Notes: a model not told the origin generated them from the sequence alone. A stretch of DNA of 64,000 bases from Pacificimonas aurantium (GCF_020092905.1 NZ_JAGSGB010000001.1:930001-994000); one strand, 5' to 3'. Positions 19,101 to 28,461 are shown, counted from the stretch's first letter. Made by a program: numbers and translations.

Positions 19101-19889
19101 TTATTCCGGACCGCGTGCCTTCTTGGCGTCGGCGAAGTTCAGGACCGTATCGGCCCCCGCGCCTTCGTCCGGCATCAGGCCCAGGCGGCGGGCCACTTCC
19201 TGATAAGCCTCGACCTCGCCGCCCAGGTCGCGCCGGAAGCGGTCCTTGTCGAGCTTCTCGTTCGACTTCATGTCCCACAAACGGCAGCCGTCAGGGGAAA
19301 TCTCGTCCGCCAGGATGATGCGGCTGAAATCTCCGTCCCAGACACGGCCGAACTCCAGCTTGAAGTCCACCAGCTTGATCCCGATCCCGGCGAAGAGACC
19401 CGAGAGGAAGTCGTTCACCCGGATTGCCATGTCAGAAATCTCGTGCATTTCATCCTGCGAGGCCCAGCCGAAGCAGGCGATGTGCTCGTCGGTGATCATC
19501 GGATCGCCAAGGGCATCGTCCTTGTAGCAATATTCAAGGATTGTGCGGGGAAGGGGGGTGCCCTCTTCGATCCCGAGCCGCTTCGAAAGCGTTCCCGCAG
19601 CCACATTGCGGACGATGACCTCGACCGGCACGATTTCGACCTGGCGCACAAGCTGTTCGCGCATGTTCAGGCGGCGGATGAAATGTGTAGGAATGCCGAT
19701 CTGACCGAGAAGTGTGAAGACATGCTCGGAAATCCGGTTGTTGAGGACGCCCTTGCCGTTGATCGTGCCCTTCTTCTGGTTGTTGAAGGCCGTGGCGTCA
19801 TCCTTGAAATACTGGATGATCGTGCCGGGTTCGGGGCCTTCATAAAGAATCTTGGCCTTGCCCTCGTAGATCTGGCGGCGGCGCGACAT
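19101..19889 (-). CDS. purC: SAICAR synthetase
   Basis: 262 residues. Starts [20 protein letters not shown] and carries the PurC signatures ([24 protein letters not shown]). It joins CAIR and aspartate with ATP to form SAICAR in purine synthesis. First of the purC-purS-purQ run, 60 bases ahead of purS. Confidence 0.97.
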   Translation of the reverse strand: MSRRRQIYEGKAKILYEGPEPGTIIQYFKDDATAFNNQKKGTINGKGVLNNRISEHVFTLLGQIGIPTHFIRRLNMREQLVRQVEIVPVEVIVRNVAAGTLSKRLGIEEGTPLPRTILEYCYKDDALGDPMITDEHIACFGWASQDEMHEISDMAIRVNDFLSGLFAGIGIKLVDFKLEFGRVWDGDFSRIILADEISPDGCRLWDMKSNEKLDKDRFRRDLGGEVEAYQEVARRLGLMPDEGAGADTVLNFADAKKARGPE

Positions 19890-19988
19890 GCGGGGGTGCC
19901 CTTTTCAAACAAGACGGTGGCAGCCGACGAGCCGGCGCCCGGGAGAGATAGGTTGTCCCGCGCGCCTACACCATAGTCGGCCTGCGGA

Positions 19989-21509
19989 CTAGAGCGCCCC
20001 GAGCGCCACCACAGTCGCGAAGAAGAGCGCCAGGCCGATCAGAGCAAAGTTGACCAGGAACCATGTTCGGATCAGCGCGCCAGTCCGCGACAGCGCATAT
20101 CCATATTTCAGTTGTTTGTACATGTGGATGGGCGGGATGAAGACCAGGCCGATCCAGAAAATCGCCCAGCCCCACAGGCCGGTGGCCATGCCGACCCACA
20201 GGGTAATGGTCAGAAGGCTCATGAAGCTAAGCGAATAGAGGATGAACACCGTATGATCGTAGAGGTGAAGGTCACGGCGCCAGAAAAAGAGAAGCCAGAC
20301 GAACGGAAGTGAAATCGGCAGTAGCAGGAAGGAGAACTTATAGGCCGACTGCTTCACCTTGTACCAGAAAAACTCCTTGTTCTTCAGGTTCCTGTCGATC
20401 GTCTGTTCGATCTTCTCAATGCCGAGGAAGGAGCTGCCATTCTCGTTCACTTTGATCCCCGGAGTGATCGTCCATCCGAAATTTTCTCCGCTGGGTGCTG
20501 CTTCCTCCTCCTCCTCCTGTGCCGTACCTGAGGAGGTGGCGGGCTCCGGGCTTGCGTCGCCGCTAGGTGCCGAGCCGGCTGGCACATCGGCTTCGCCTTC
20601 GTTCCCGGGTGGAGGGCTTATGGGGGCGTCAGCCTCCGTGGCGGCCGTCTCCGACATTGGCTCGCCGGCAGAACCCTGCGCTGCGGCGTAGGCCTGGTCG
20701 AAGTCCTCCAGCCCTGCAGGTGCTGCGCTGCTTTCAAGAACGCGTTCCTCGGATTTTTCTTCGGGACCCGCCTCGCCCAAGCTTGCGGATGTCTCTCCCC
20801 CTTCGGCGGCCAGGCCGATTACATCGCCTATCTGGCCCTCCCAGTCGAACCGGCCGGTCTCGATCGCCTCGATCGTGCGTTCGGCAATCCGCAGCGACAA
20901 GCGCTGCTCTCGCAGTTCTTCGTCGATCTGGGCGATCGCTTCGGCGTTTGCATCGCCGTCTCCGGCAAGGTCGGACCGCGTCTCCTCCAGCGTCGCAATT
21001 GCCTCGCGCAGCCCCTCGGCCTCTGCGCGAAGATCCTCCGCCGTCTGTGCGCGGGCGGCGGGGTCGGTGACCTCCTGTCCGGTTTCGCCGTCGATCATCG
21101 TATACTGGTCGACGCCCGGCGGGCCGAAGACCGCGAACGTGAAGTACATCGCGAAGATGGTGAACAGGAAAATGCCGAAGGGGGCGACGTAGCGTGCGCG
21201 CTTACCCTCGATATAGTCGCGGGTGAGATGCCCCGGCTTGAAGATCAGTTTGGGGAGCGTGCGCCAGAACTTGCCGTCGAGATGAAGCACGCCGTGAACG
21301 AACTCGTGCAGAATATGTCGTACCGACCGGGCGACATGAACATGCTGACCGCACTCCGGGCAATAATGCCCCGGCGCGGGCGTGCCGCAATTCGGGCATT
21401 CCTCGTGCTTCACGCCGGCATGGGAGGCGTGGCGCCCGCGCCCGCCGTCGACCTCTCCGGCGACGAGCCCTGCGGTCACAAAGGCTCCGACTGCATCTGT
21501 TTCGCTCAT
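19989..21509 (-). CDS. DUF3667 membrane protein with zinc ribbon and acidic insert
   Basis: 506 residues. A four-cysteine zinc ribbon (C38, C41, C50, C53) precedes a membrane-proximal DUF3667 core (LHLDGKFWRTLPKLIFKPGHL) and a first transmembrane segment near residues 110-125. Then comes a long insert of about 200 residues: a predicted coiled coil (near LRAEAEGLREAIATLEETRS) and an Ala/Glu/Pro-rich acidic stretch. Three or four further transmembrane helices close the protein. Function unknown in the family. The insert makes it longer than usual DUF3667 proteins. Confidence 0.8.
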   Translation of the reverse strand: MSETDAVGAFVTAGLVAGEVDGGRGRHASHAGVKHEECPNCGTPAPGHYCPECGQHVHVARSVRHILHEFVHGVLHLDGKFWRTLPKLIFKPGHLTRDYIEGKRARYVAPFGIFLFTIFAMYFTFAVFGPPGVDQYTMIDGETGQEVTDPAARAQTAEDLRAEAEGLREAIATLEETRSDLAGDGDANAEAIAQIDEELREQRLSLRIAERTIEAIETGRFDWEGQIGDVIGLAAEGGETSASLGEAGPEEKSEERVLESSAAPAGLEDFDQAYAAAQGSAGEPMSETAATEADAPISPPPGNEGEADVPAGSAPSGDASPEPATSSGTAQEEEEEAAPSGENFGWTITPGIKVNENGSSFLGIEKIEQTIDRNLKNKEFFWYKVKQSAYKFSFLLLPISLPFVWLLFFWRRDLHLYDHTVFILYSLSFMSLLTITLWVGMATGLWGWAIFWIGLVFIPPIHMYKQLKYGYALSRTGALIRTWFLVNFALIGLALFFATVVALGAL

Positions 21510-21661
21510 TAGATACCCGCTCCTGCGTCTTTCCGCAGTCCCGCCTCCCTCCTTGCGAGAGCCAGCGGCGGATTTCAAGCAAGCGGCTCCGTTGCGGCGG
21601 GCGCACGGGCGGCCTATCTGGTGGCAACGGAAGGCGCTGAGCAAGGACAGGGACAAGGGCG

Positions 21662-21988
21662 ATGAGCAGCAGTTTCGACGAACGCAAGAAGAGCTTCGAG
21701 GCGAAATTCGCCAAGGATGCCGAGTTGCAGTTCAAGGTTACGGCCAGGCGCAACCGCCTGCTCGGCGAATGGGCCGCGGACCGCCTCGACCTGACGCCCG
21801 AGGAACGGGACGCCTATGCCAAGTCTGTCGTGGCGGCAGATTTCGAAGAAGTCGGCGACGAGGATGTTTTCCGCAAGGTCTGGGGTGATCTGAACGCCAA
21901 GGACACCGGCGTGACCGAAGCCGAAGTGCGCGAGGCCATGAGCGAGAAGATGGTCGAAGCGCGCCGCCAGTTCATCGAGCAGGCCTGA
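21662..21988 (+). CDS. DUF1476 protein (F1-ATPase zeta-subunit family)
   Basis: 108 residues, mostly helical (MSSSFDERKKSFEAKFAKDA, then LLGEWAADRLDLT). DUF1476 proteins include the zeta subunit that inhibits F1-ATPase in Paracoccus and relatives; conservation of inhibition in this lineage is not certain. It stands 3 bases before bolA and 252 bases before grxD, the usual alphaproteobacterial cluster. Confidence 0.92.
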   Translation: MSSSFDERKKSFEAKFAKDAELQFKVTARRNRLLGEWAADRLDLTPEERDAYAKSVVAADFEEVGDEDVFRKVWGDLNAKDTGVTEAEVREAMSEKMVEARRQFIEQA

Positions 21989-21991
21989 CAG

Positions 21992-22231
21992 ATGCCCATG
22001 GCCGCCAGCGATATCCGCGCCCTCATTGAAGAGCATGTCACGGATGCACAGGTAGAGATCACCGATTTGGCGGGCGACGGCGATCACTATGCCGCGACCG
22101 TGACCTCGCCCGCCTTTGCCGGGCTCAGCCGCGTAAAGCAGCACCAGATGGTGTTCGACGCACTGGGCGGGCGCATGGGCGGGGAGCTGCACGCGTTGCA
22201 GCTGACGACCAAGACACCCGATCAGGAGTAG
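21992..22231 (+). CDS. bolA: BolA family protein
   Basis: 79 residues. Contains the BolA class II-like helix-turn-helix with conserved VKQHQMVFDALG and a metal-ligand histidine. BolA proteins pair with monothiol glutaredoxins to sense or traffic iron-sulfur clusters; grxD is the next gene, 8 bases on. Confidence 0.93.
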   Translation: MPMAASDIRALIEEHVTDAQVEITDLAGDGDHYAATVTSPAFAGLSRVKQHQMVFDALGGRMGGELHALQLTTKTPDQE

Positions 22232-22239
22232 AATTCGAC

Positions 22240-22578
22240 ATGGCCGAACTTTCCGACGCAACGAAGACCCGCATTGACGACATGGTGGGCGGCAGCGACG
22301 TCTTTCTGTTCATGAAGGGCACGCCGCTGTTCCCGCAGTGCGGCTTTTCCAGTCGGGCCGTCGCGATTCTCGAGCATGTCGGCGTCGAATTCGAAAGTGC
22401 CGATGTCCTGCAGGACCCGGAGATCCGTCAGGGTATCAAGGCCTATTCGAACTGGCCCACCATCCCGCAGCTTTATGTAAAGGGCGAGTTCGTGGGCGGC
22501 AGCGACATCATGATGGAAATGTACGAGGCGGGCGAACTGGGCGATCTGATGAAAGACAAAGGGGTTGCCGTCCAGTAA
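22240..22578 (+). CDS. grxD: Monothiol glutaredoxin (Grx4 family)
   Basis: 112 residues. Monothiol active site CGFS in the context FPQCGFSSRA, plus the conserved KGTP and WPTIPQLYV used for glutathione and 2Fe-2S binding. Forms a heterodimer with BolA. A perfect hairpin (GCCGTCC/GGACGGC, 22567-22586) encloses the stop codon; it has no T run. Confidence 0.96.
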   Translation: MAELSDATKTRIDDMVGGSDVFLFMKGTPLFPQCGFSSRAVAILEHVGVEFESADVLQDPEIRQGIKAYSNWPTIPQLYVKGEFVGGSDIMMEMYEAGELGDLMKDKGVAVQ

Positions 22579-22644
22579 AGGACGGCCTTGCGAACCGGCC
22601 GGCAGGGGGTGTTGGCCCGGAGCGCTACAAGGGGGAGGAAATCG

Positions 22645-23268
22645 ATGAAGCCAATGACTGGCATCGGCCTGGTTGTGCTGGGCTGCCTGGCAGTGAGTCC
22701 TGCGCAGGCGGCGTTGTCTCAGGCATTCGAAAGTGATTTCGAGCAGGGTAACATCGTCACTTTCGAGGGTCTGGCGACCTATTCCGACGTGGGGGCGACC
22801 TACGCCGCGCAAGGCGCCACATTCGCGGGCTTTCAGGCCTATGACTATTCGCTGTCCAATCTACAGGGGAATACGCTTGGCTGCTGCGGCGATACCGCCG
22901 CGGCGCTGGTAAACTTCGCGCAGCCAGAATTCGCGATCGACTTCGGTTCGGCTGTATTCCGGGCGGGATTCTACACGGGCGGCTCCAGTGCGGTCACACT
23001 CCCCGTTTCCTTCCTTTTGGACGGCACCGTGGTCGAATCGACGACGGTGACCAGCAATTCCGGCTTCTTCGAATTTTTCGGTTTCGAGAGTGCAGGTACG
23101 TTCGACAGGATCGAATTTGCCGGCTTTTCTCCGGGTGTCCTAGTGGACAATGTCCGGTTCGATTTCGCCCGCTCCGCCGATGTGCCGGCCCCCTCTGGTC
23201 TTGCCCTTTTGGGACTCGGTCTGGCGGTTCTTGGCGGTGCGATGCGTGGGCGGCACAGAGCTCGCTAA
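22645..23268 (+). CDS. PEP-CTERM sorting domain protein 1
   Basis: 207 residues. Signal peptide (residues 1 to about 22, ending PAQA), a beta-rich secreted region, and a C-terminal sorting signal: VPAPSGLALLGLGLAVLGG followed by the basic tail MRGRHRAR. The signal targets exosortase, which cuts and anchors such proteins to the outer surface, often with exopolysaccharide. GGGGGAGGAA is a very strong ribosome binding site 4 bases before the ATG. It lies 66 bases after grxD. The exosortase itself is not in the window. Confidence 0.82.
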   Translation: MKPMTGIGLVVLGCLAVSPAQAALSQAFESDFEQGNIVTFEGLATYSDVGATYAAQGATFAGFQAYDYSLSNLQGNTLGCCGDTAAALVNFAQPEFAIDFGSAVFRAGFYTGGSSAVTLPVSFLLDGTVVESTTVTSNSGFFEFFGFESAGTFDRIEFAGFSPGVLVDNVRFDFARSADVPAPSGLALLGLGLAVLGGAMRGRHRAR

Positions 23269-23330
23269 GGGCAGAAGCTCTCCGGGAATAGCTTCGCCTG
23301 TTCTGTGCGCCCAGGCCCGACGAACAGGCC

Positions 23331-23351
23331 AGGGCAGTCCGGCCCTTTTTT
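23331..23351 (+). terminator. Terminator after PEP-CTERM gene 1
   Basis: Short stem AGGGC/GCCCT (6-base loop) followed by six T on the plus strand, about 60 bases past the stop. Confidence 0.55.
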
Positions 23352-23365
23352 GTATCTCGCCGCCT

Positions 23366-23989
23366 TTATTTAGCGACGTTGTAGGCGAGCGCCGGTTCGT
23401 CGAGATTGAACCCGAGAAGCACCTCGAAGGTGGCCTCGCGCACCGCGTTACGCACTTCCGGGCGCGCCAGTGGATCGATCGCCGCGTCGGGATCTCCCGG
23501 TTTGCGCCGGCGGTCGATTTCCCGGTTGATGTCATCCGGCAGCGTCGCCGCACTGCGGGCAATGCTCGATTGTGCGCTCGACTGCGCGGATGCGGTCAGG
23601 GCGCCATCCGCGAACTGAAGCGTGACCGACCCAATGTCCTTCGACAGTAGGCGGTCGCCCCCGCGCACCACTGCCGAGAAAACCGGCAGTGTCACCGTGC
23701 GCGCCCCTGCCGCTTGCATACGCGTGGCGACGACCTCGTAGGTGGCGTTGCTGACGATGGTGTCGCTCTGTTCGAAGCAGGTGGAGCGGACGTTGGTGAT
23801 GGCTGCCGTCACGTCGATCGCGTCGGCATCGCGGCTGCCGGCCGGGCTGAAGAGCGTGGCCTCGCCCGCATATTCGAGCACTCCGACGGCCGGGCAGGCG
23901 CTGCGTTCGACCCGCAGCGGGTTCCGGTTGAGGCCGCAGCCGGCAAGAATCAGGGGGGCGAGGAGGACGGGCAGGAGGACAAGCCGCAT
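23366..23989 (-). CDS. Predicted outer-membrane or periplasmic lipoprotein
   Basis: 207 residues. N-terminal signal with lipobox LAGC (C18). The mature part looks like a small beta domain (motifs [17 protein letters not shown] and [16 protein letters not shown]). I do not recognise a named family with certainty, though the order resembles uncharacterised alphaproteobacterial lipoproteins. Diverges from ispH and converges with PEP-CTERM gene 1. Confidence 0.75.
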   Translation of the reverse strand: MRLVLLPVLLAPLILAGCGLNRNPLRVERSACPAVGVLEYAGEATLFSPAGSRDADAIDVTAAITNVRSTCFEQSDTIVSNATYEVVATRMQAAGARTVTLPVFSAVVRGGDRLLSKDIGSVTLQFADGALTASAQSSAQSSIARSAATLPDDINREIDRRRKPGDPDAAIDPLARPEVRNAVREATFEVLLGFNLDEPALAYNVAK

Positions 23990-24090
23990 GTTTTGGCTTT
24001 CAAATCGAACTGAAGAACGGAACTGATCAGCCGCGATCTATAGGAACCGGGTTTCTAACCGGCAAGGAAACGCTTATCTCCGCGGGACAG

Positions 24091-25077
24091 ATGGCAGATA
24101 GAGACCCAAATCTTTCCTCGCGCGGCGGCAATGGCGCCGCCACCGCTCCGCTGAGAATTCTCGTCGCGAATCCGCGCGGCTTCTGCGCGGGCGTCGACCG
24201 GGCGATCCAGATCGTCGAACTCGCTCTCCAGAAGTTCGGCCCGCCGGTATATGTGCGCCACGAGATCGTTCACAACCGCTTCGTGGTCGACAGTCTGCGG
24301 GAGAAGGGTGCGGTTTTCGTCGAGGAACTCGATCAGGTTCCCGAGGATGTTCCGGTGATCTTCTCCGCCCATGGTGTTCCGAAGTCCGTCCCGGCTGAGG
24401 CCGAACGGCGAAATCTCCTCTATGTCGACGCCACCTGCCCCCTGGTTTCGAAGGTTCATCGTCAGGCGGAGCGCTTGATCGCTCAGGAGCGGCACATCCT
24501 GTTCATCGGCCATGAGGGGCACCCCGAGGTGATCGGGACGTTCGGGCAAGTGCCGGAGGGGCGTATGACGCTCGTGGAGACCGTTGCGGATGCAGAGGCC
24601 GTCTCGGTCGAGGATCCTGCCAATCTGGGTTTCCTGACGCAGACCACTTTGTCCGTCGACGATACCGCGCAGATTGTCGCGAAGCTGAAAGAACGCTTCC
24701 CGGAGATTCAGGGACCGCGCGGCGAAGACATCTGCTACGCGACTTCGAACCGTCAGGAGGCGGTGAAAGCGCTCGCCGAGCAGGCCGACGTGGTCTTGGT
24801 CATCGGCGCGCCAAATTCGTCCAATTCGGTCCGCCTTGTGGAAGTCGCGGAGCGCAGCGGCGCGCGTGCCTATCTGGTCGAGCGAGCAAGTGCGCTGACC
24901 GAAGACATGGTTGGCGGGGCGTCAACGGTCGGGATCACAGCCGGCGCATCAGCCCCGGAGGTTCTGGTTCAGGAAGTGATCGAAGCCCTTTCCGCCCACC
25001 GCGACGTGGAGGTTTCGTCGCTGACAACCGCTGAGGAGAACGTGACCTTCAAACTCCCTCGCGCGCTGGCCGGCTGA
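24091..25077 (+). CDS. ispH: 4-hydroxy-3-methylbut-2-enyl diphosphate reductase
   Basis: 328 residues. The three cysteine ligands of the 4Fe-4S cluster are visible: C32 ([11 protein letters not shown]), C116 ([11 protein letters not shown]) and C215 ([11 protein letters not shown]). It makes IPP and DMAPP in the MEP pathway. It is followed 8 bases later by thrB, then rnhA, an order often seen in alphaproteobacteria. Confidence 0.97.
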   Translation: MADRDPNLSSRGGNGAATAPLRILVANPRGFCAGVDRAIQIVELALQKFGPPVYVRHEIVHNRFVVDSLREKGAVFVEELDQVPEDVPVIFSAHGVPKSVPAEAERRNLLYVDATCPLVSKVHRQAERLIAQERHILFIGHEGHPEVIGTFGQVPEGRMTLVETVADAEAVSVEDPANLGFLTQTTLSVDDTAQIVAKLKERFPEIQGPRGEDICYATSNRQEAVKALAEQADVVLVIGAPNSSNSVRLVEVAERSGARAYLVERASALTEDMVGGASTVGITAGASAPEVLVQEVIEALSAHRDVEVSSLTTAEENVTFKLPRALAG

Positions 25078-25084
25078 CCCTTTC

Positions 25085-26020
25085 GTGGCGGTCTACACGC
25101 AGGTGTCGGCGGAAACGCTGGAAGAGTTTCTGGCCGAATATGATGTCGGTACGCTGCGAAGCGCCAAAGGAATCGCCGAGGGCGTCGAAAACACGAACTA
25201 TTTCGTCGAAACCAGCCAGGCGCGCTTCATCCTGACGCTGTACGAAAAGCGCGTGGACGTGGCCGATCTTCCTTATTTCCTCTCTCTGACGGCGCATCTG
25301 GCCGAGAAGGGGTTACCCGTTCCTGCCCCGATCGAAGACCGGCGAGGGCGCGCACTCCAAGACCTTTGCGGACGCAAGGCCTGTTTGATCGAGTTCCTGT
25401 CCGGCGTGTCGGTGGACGAGCCGGGTGTCCGCCATGCGCAGGCAGCCGGGCAGATGCTGGCGGAGATGCATCTTTCAGCTGCCGACTTCGCTGACCGGCG
25501 TCCGAACGACCTGTCGGTGGCGGGCTGGCAAGCGCTTCATCATGAACTGGAGGGGGAGCTCGGAGGCATTTCTCCCGGACTGGACCGGCTTGTAGGGGAC
25601 GAACTGCGGCACTTAGCGGCGTGCTGGCCGCAGCATCTGCTCGCCGGGACCGTCCATGCTGACCTCTTCGCTGACAATGTCCTGTTTTCCGGCGACCGGA
25701 TTTCCGGAGTGATCGATTTCTACTTCGCCTGTACCGACCTGCTCGCATACGATCTTGCCGTGACCCACGCGGCCTGGGCATTCGATGGAGACGGCGCGGC
25801 GCGTCCCGAACTCGGCGAGGCGCTTGTCGCGGGCTATCAGGCCGTGCGTCCTTTGTCGGAAGACGAGCTCGGCGCGCTACCCGACCTATGCCGCGGCGCT
25901 GCGCTGCGTTTCCTGCTGACGCGCGCCTACGACTGGATCAACACGCCGCCCACTGCGCTCGTTACGCGCAAGGACCCACTCGCCTTCGCCCGGCGACTGG
26001 AACATTATCGCGCCGCATGA
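25085..26020 (+). CDS. thrB: Homoserine kinase, APH-fold type
   Basis: 311 residues. Aminoglycoside-phosphotransferase fold with the Brenner loop [11 protein letters not shown] (H191, D193) and DFYFACTD for metal binding; start [20 protein letters not shown] matches the Pseudomonas/alphaproteobacterial ThrB2 type. It phosphorylates homoserine for threonine synthesis. GTG start. The stop overlaps the rnhA ATG (ATGA). Confidence 0.93.
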   Translation: MAVYTQVSAETLEEFLAEYDVGTLRSAKGIAEGVENTNYFVETSQARFILTLYEKRVDVADLPYFLSLTAHLAEKGLPVPAPIEDRRGRALQDLCGRKACLIEFLSGVSVDEPGVRHAQAAGQMLAEMHLSAADFADRRPNDLSVAGWQALHHELEGELGGISPGLDRLVGDELRHLAACWPQHLLAGTVHADLFADNVLFSGDRISGVIDFYFACTDLLAYDLAVTHAAWAFDGDGAARPELGEALVAGYQAVRPLSEDELGALPDLCRGAALRFLLTRAYDWINTPPTALVTRKDPLAFARRLEHYRAA

Positions 26021-26463
26021 GCCGCAAGGTTGAGATATGGACGGACGGGGCCTGCAAGGGAAACCCCGGGCCGGGCGGCTGGGGCGCGCTTCTGAAATTC
26101 GGCGAGTCCGAAAAGGAGATTTTCGGCTTCGAGGCCAGCACGACGAACAACCGCATGGAACTGACGGCTGCGATCGAGGCGCTGAATCTTCTGGCACGGC
26201 CCTGCAACGTCGTCCTGTCGACTGACAGCGTCTATGTCAGAGATGGCATTATGAAATGGCTGCCGGGCTGGCGGAAGCGGGGCTGGAAGACGGCTGGAAA
26301 GAAGGATGTGAAGAATCGCGATCTGTGGGAGGGACTGCTGGCGGCGACGGCACCGCACGACATCGAATGGCGCTGGGTCAAAGGGCATGCTGGCGATCCT
26401 GGGAACGAGCGTGCGGACGCCTTGGCCAATCGTGCGGTAGCCGAACGGCGCAGCGAACGTTAA
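26017..26463 (+). CDS. rnhA: Ribonuclease HI
   Basis: 148 residues. All catalytic residues fall at the same numbers as in E. coli: D10 ([11 protein letters not shown]), E48 (NNRMEL), D70 (STDS), H124 (KGHAG) and D134 (RADALAN). It removes RNA from RNA-DNA hybrids. Overlaps thrB by four bases; last gene of ispH-thrB-rnhA. Confidence 0.97.
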   Translation: MSRKVEIWTDGACKGNPGPGGWGALLKFGESEKEIFGFEASTTNNRMELTAAIEALNLLARPCNVVLSTDSVYVRDGIMKWLPGWRKRGWKTAGKKDVKNRDLWEGLLAATAPHDIEWRWVKGHAGDPGNERADALANRAVAERRSER

Positions 26464-26540
26464 TATCGAAGAGTCGGAGGATTTTACGCCTTCAACCTCT
26501 TGATAAGGAAATTCCGCTTAAGATCAATTGATTGGGCAGT

Positions 26541-26556
26541 TGGCTTGGCTCTTGCA
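26541..26556 (+). promoter_or_regulatory. Sigma-54 (-24/-12) promoter of PEP-CTERM gene 2
   Basis: TGGCTTGGCTCTTGCA matches the RpoN consensus TGGCACG-N4-TTGC(A/T) at 10 of the 12 defined positions, including the GG at -24 and GC at -12. The next gene starts about 20 bases after the expected start of transcription. No sigma-70 style box was evident nearer the gene. Confidence 0.7.
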
Positions 26557-26587
26557 TGCCAAGAAGGTAGACGAGTCTCGGGGAATT

Positions 26588-27376
26588 ATGATGTTCGGCA
26601 AGGTAGGATTGGCTTTGGCAGCCGCACTGGCAGTTTCGCTGCCTGCGCGCGCGACGCTGACGAAGATCGGGGACGACGTAACCCTCGATCTGTCGAACAG
26701 CGGGTCCTGCTCTTCTTCCTCAAACGACTGCACCTACACGGCCTTTTACGGCAGTGGGCAGTCGGTGAACGTTCGCGCGACCGCATGGACCATCGAGGGC
26801 GGGAGCGGTTTCGATTCCGGAACGCACAGGCGCGGTGATCTGGAGCGCTACAGCTCCGGTCTTGGCGTGGTGAACAGCGACGGCGACAATTCCCACACCG
26901 TCGATAATTCCGGCTGGCGCGACTATATCGCATTCGAATTCAGCGAGCAGGTTACGCTGGAAAGCGTCAAGCTGGCGCTGTTCGGGGACCAGCCCGACTC
27001 CGACGTCTCCGTTGTCATCGGCAATGTTCCGACCGGCCTTGACGCCTATACGAACCCGCTGGAGGCGCTCGAGGACTGGCAGAGCGGTTACGCCATCGAC
27101 AACGACTATAGCGGCGGCAGCGGGTATAACGGGTGGATCACTCAGGACGGCTTCGATTTCGGCGAAGCCGATGCCGGCAACGTCGTTCTGGTCGCCGCGG
27201 ACCTGTTCGAGAATGACTATAAAGACGACTACTTCAAGGTCGATGAACTGACCTTCGATATTTACCAGCAGGGCTCGACGCCGCCTACGGGTGTCCCCGG
27301 CCCCGCGCCGATTGCGCTGCTCGGACTAGGACTTCTCGGCGTCGGTGTCCGTCAGCGAAAGCGCCGCGCCGCGTAA
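26588..27376 (+). CDS. PEP-CTERM sorting domain protein 2
   Basis: 262 residues. Signal peptide to about residue 21 (SLPARA), a beta-rich region with a CSSSSNDC disulfide-like pair and Asp/Gly-rich loops, and a C-terminal PEP-CTERM signal VPGPAPIALLGLGLLGVG followed by RQRKRRAA. An alternative ATG lies one codon later. Expected exosortase substrate at the cell surface. It follows a sigma-54 promoter, which fits the PrsK/PrsR-RpoN control described for exosortase systems. Its last 25 bases overlap the opposite FAD oxidoreductase gene. Confidence 0.83.
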   Translation: MMFGKVGLALAAALAVSLPARATLTKIGDDVTLDLSNSGSCSSSSNDCTYTAFYGSGQSVNVRATAWTIEGGSGFDSGTHRRGDLERYSSGLGVVNSDGDNSHTVDNSGWRDYIAFEFSEQVTLESVKLALFGDQPDSDVSVVIGNVPTGLDAYTNPLEALEDWQSGYAIDNDYSGGSGYNGWITQDGFDFGEADAGNVVLVAADLFENDYKDDYFKVDELTFDIYQQGSTPPTGVPGPAPIALLGLGLLGVGVRQRKRRAA

Positions 27377-28461
27377 GTCCCGGCGTTCAGGCCGTGCGGA
27401 ACGGGCCGGCCTAGGATCAAGGCGGCACACAAGTCGGCTGCCGCCGGCGCGGTCTGAATGCCGAAACCTCCCTGACCTGCACACCAGAAGAAGGGGTTGT
27501 CCGCCGCCTCGAACCCGTAGACCGGCAGCCGGTCGGGCGCAAAGGTGCGGAGGCCGGCCCAGCTTCGCTCGATCCGGGCAACATGCGCGTCCGCCGCGCT
27601 TTCGAAACGATCGACAGCCACGGCGATATCGATTTCCTCAGGCTGCGCATCGCCAGCCGGGGCGGGAACTTCGTCGTGCGGGCTGATCCAGAGCCGGCCA
27701 GCGTCGGGTTTGTAGTAGAAGCCGCCTTCTGCATCGACGGTGAGCGGCCAGTCGTCCGCGACCGGCCGGTCGAGGTCGGCGACCACCATCGTCCGGCGAA
27801 GCGGCTGCAGGCCGATGGGGGAGACGCCGCAGGCCGCCGCCACATGATCCGCCCACGCGCCGCCGGCATTGACGAGAAGGTCAGCCTGTACCCGGCCCCT
27901 GCGGGTCTCGATCTGCCAATTCTCCAAAAAGCTGGCGCTTTCCAGCTCCGCCTCTGTCAGGATCTGGGCCCCTGCGCGCCTGGCCTGCCGAAGATAGGCG
28001 GCGTGCAGTCCCGCGACGTCGATGTCGCGGCAACCTGGCTCCCAGAGAGACTGTCGCCGCCAGTCGGCGCGCAGCAGCGGCGCCTTCGCTTCCGTTTCCG
28101 CCGCAGTCAGCGTTTCGATTCTGACGCCGGTGCCGTCGAAATCGGTCGAGAGAGCGTCGAGAAAAGCTTCCTTTCCCTGCCGGGCGACATGAAGCGCGCC
28201 GCGATCCGACACAAGCGGCTGCTCTGAGAATTCCGGTGGCGGCGAAAAGAGCAGGTCCCGCGACGCCGTTGTCAGGGGCTGTACGCCCGGCCCGCCATAG
28301 GTTTCGGCGTAGAAGGCGGCAGAGCGTCCGGTCGCGTGCATGGCGGGATGGGCCTCACGCTCCAAAACGACGACGCTGCGTTCCGGCGCCAGGAGGGCGG
28401 CGAGGCTGATGCCCGCCATCCCCGCTCCTACGACTGCAACGTCAAACCGGGTGTTCGTCAG
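27352..28461 (-). CDS. FAD-dependent oxidoreductase (DAO family)
   Basis: About 369 residues from the CTG at 28461. D-amino-acid-oxidase-type flavoprotein: Rossmann motif VVGAGMAG near residue 9, HATGRSAAFYAETYG, LVNAGGAWAD, and C-terminal FFWCAGQGGFGIQTAPA. It probably oxidises an amino acid or amine; substrate unknown. The only ATG (28419) lies inside the GxGxxG motif, which would destroy FAD binding, although AGGAG sits five bases ahead of it. No ATG, GTG or TTG exists between that point and an in-frame stop upstream. The CTG overlaps the hydrolase stop as CTGA, like the ATGA/GTGA overlaps elsewhere here. Confidence 0.8.
   Translation of the reverse strand: MTNTRFDVAVVGAGMAGISLAALLAPERSVVVLEREAHPAMHATGRSAAFYAETYGGPGVQPLTTASRDLLFSPPPEFSEQPLVSDRGALHVARQGKEAFLDALSTDFDGTGVRIETLTAAETEAKAPLLRADWRRQSLWEPGCRDIDVAGLHAAYLRQARRAGAQILTEAELESASFLENWQIETRRGRVQADLLVNAGGAWADHVAAACGVSPIGLQPLRRTMVVADLDRPVADDWPLTVDAEGGFYYKPDAGRLWISPHDEVPAPAGDAQPEEIDIAVAVDRFESAADAHVARIERSWAGLRTFAPDRLPVYGFEAADNPFFWCAGQGGFGIQTAPAAADLCAALILGRPVPHGLNAGTYAARRFR

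Noticed and set aside
22580-22645. Sigma-54 promoter before PEP-CTERM gene 1
   Set aside because: The GG and GC pairs present do not have the required spacing.
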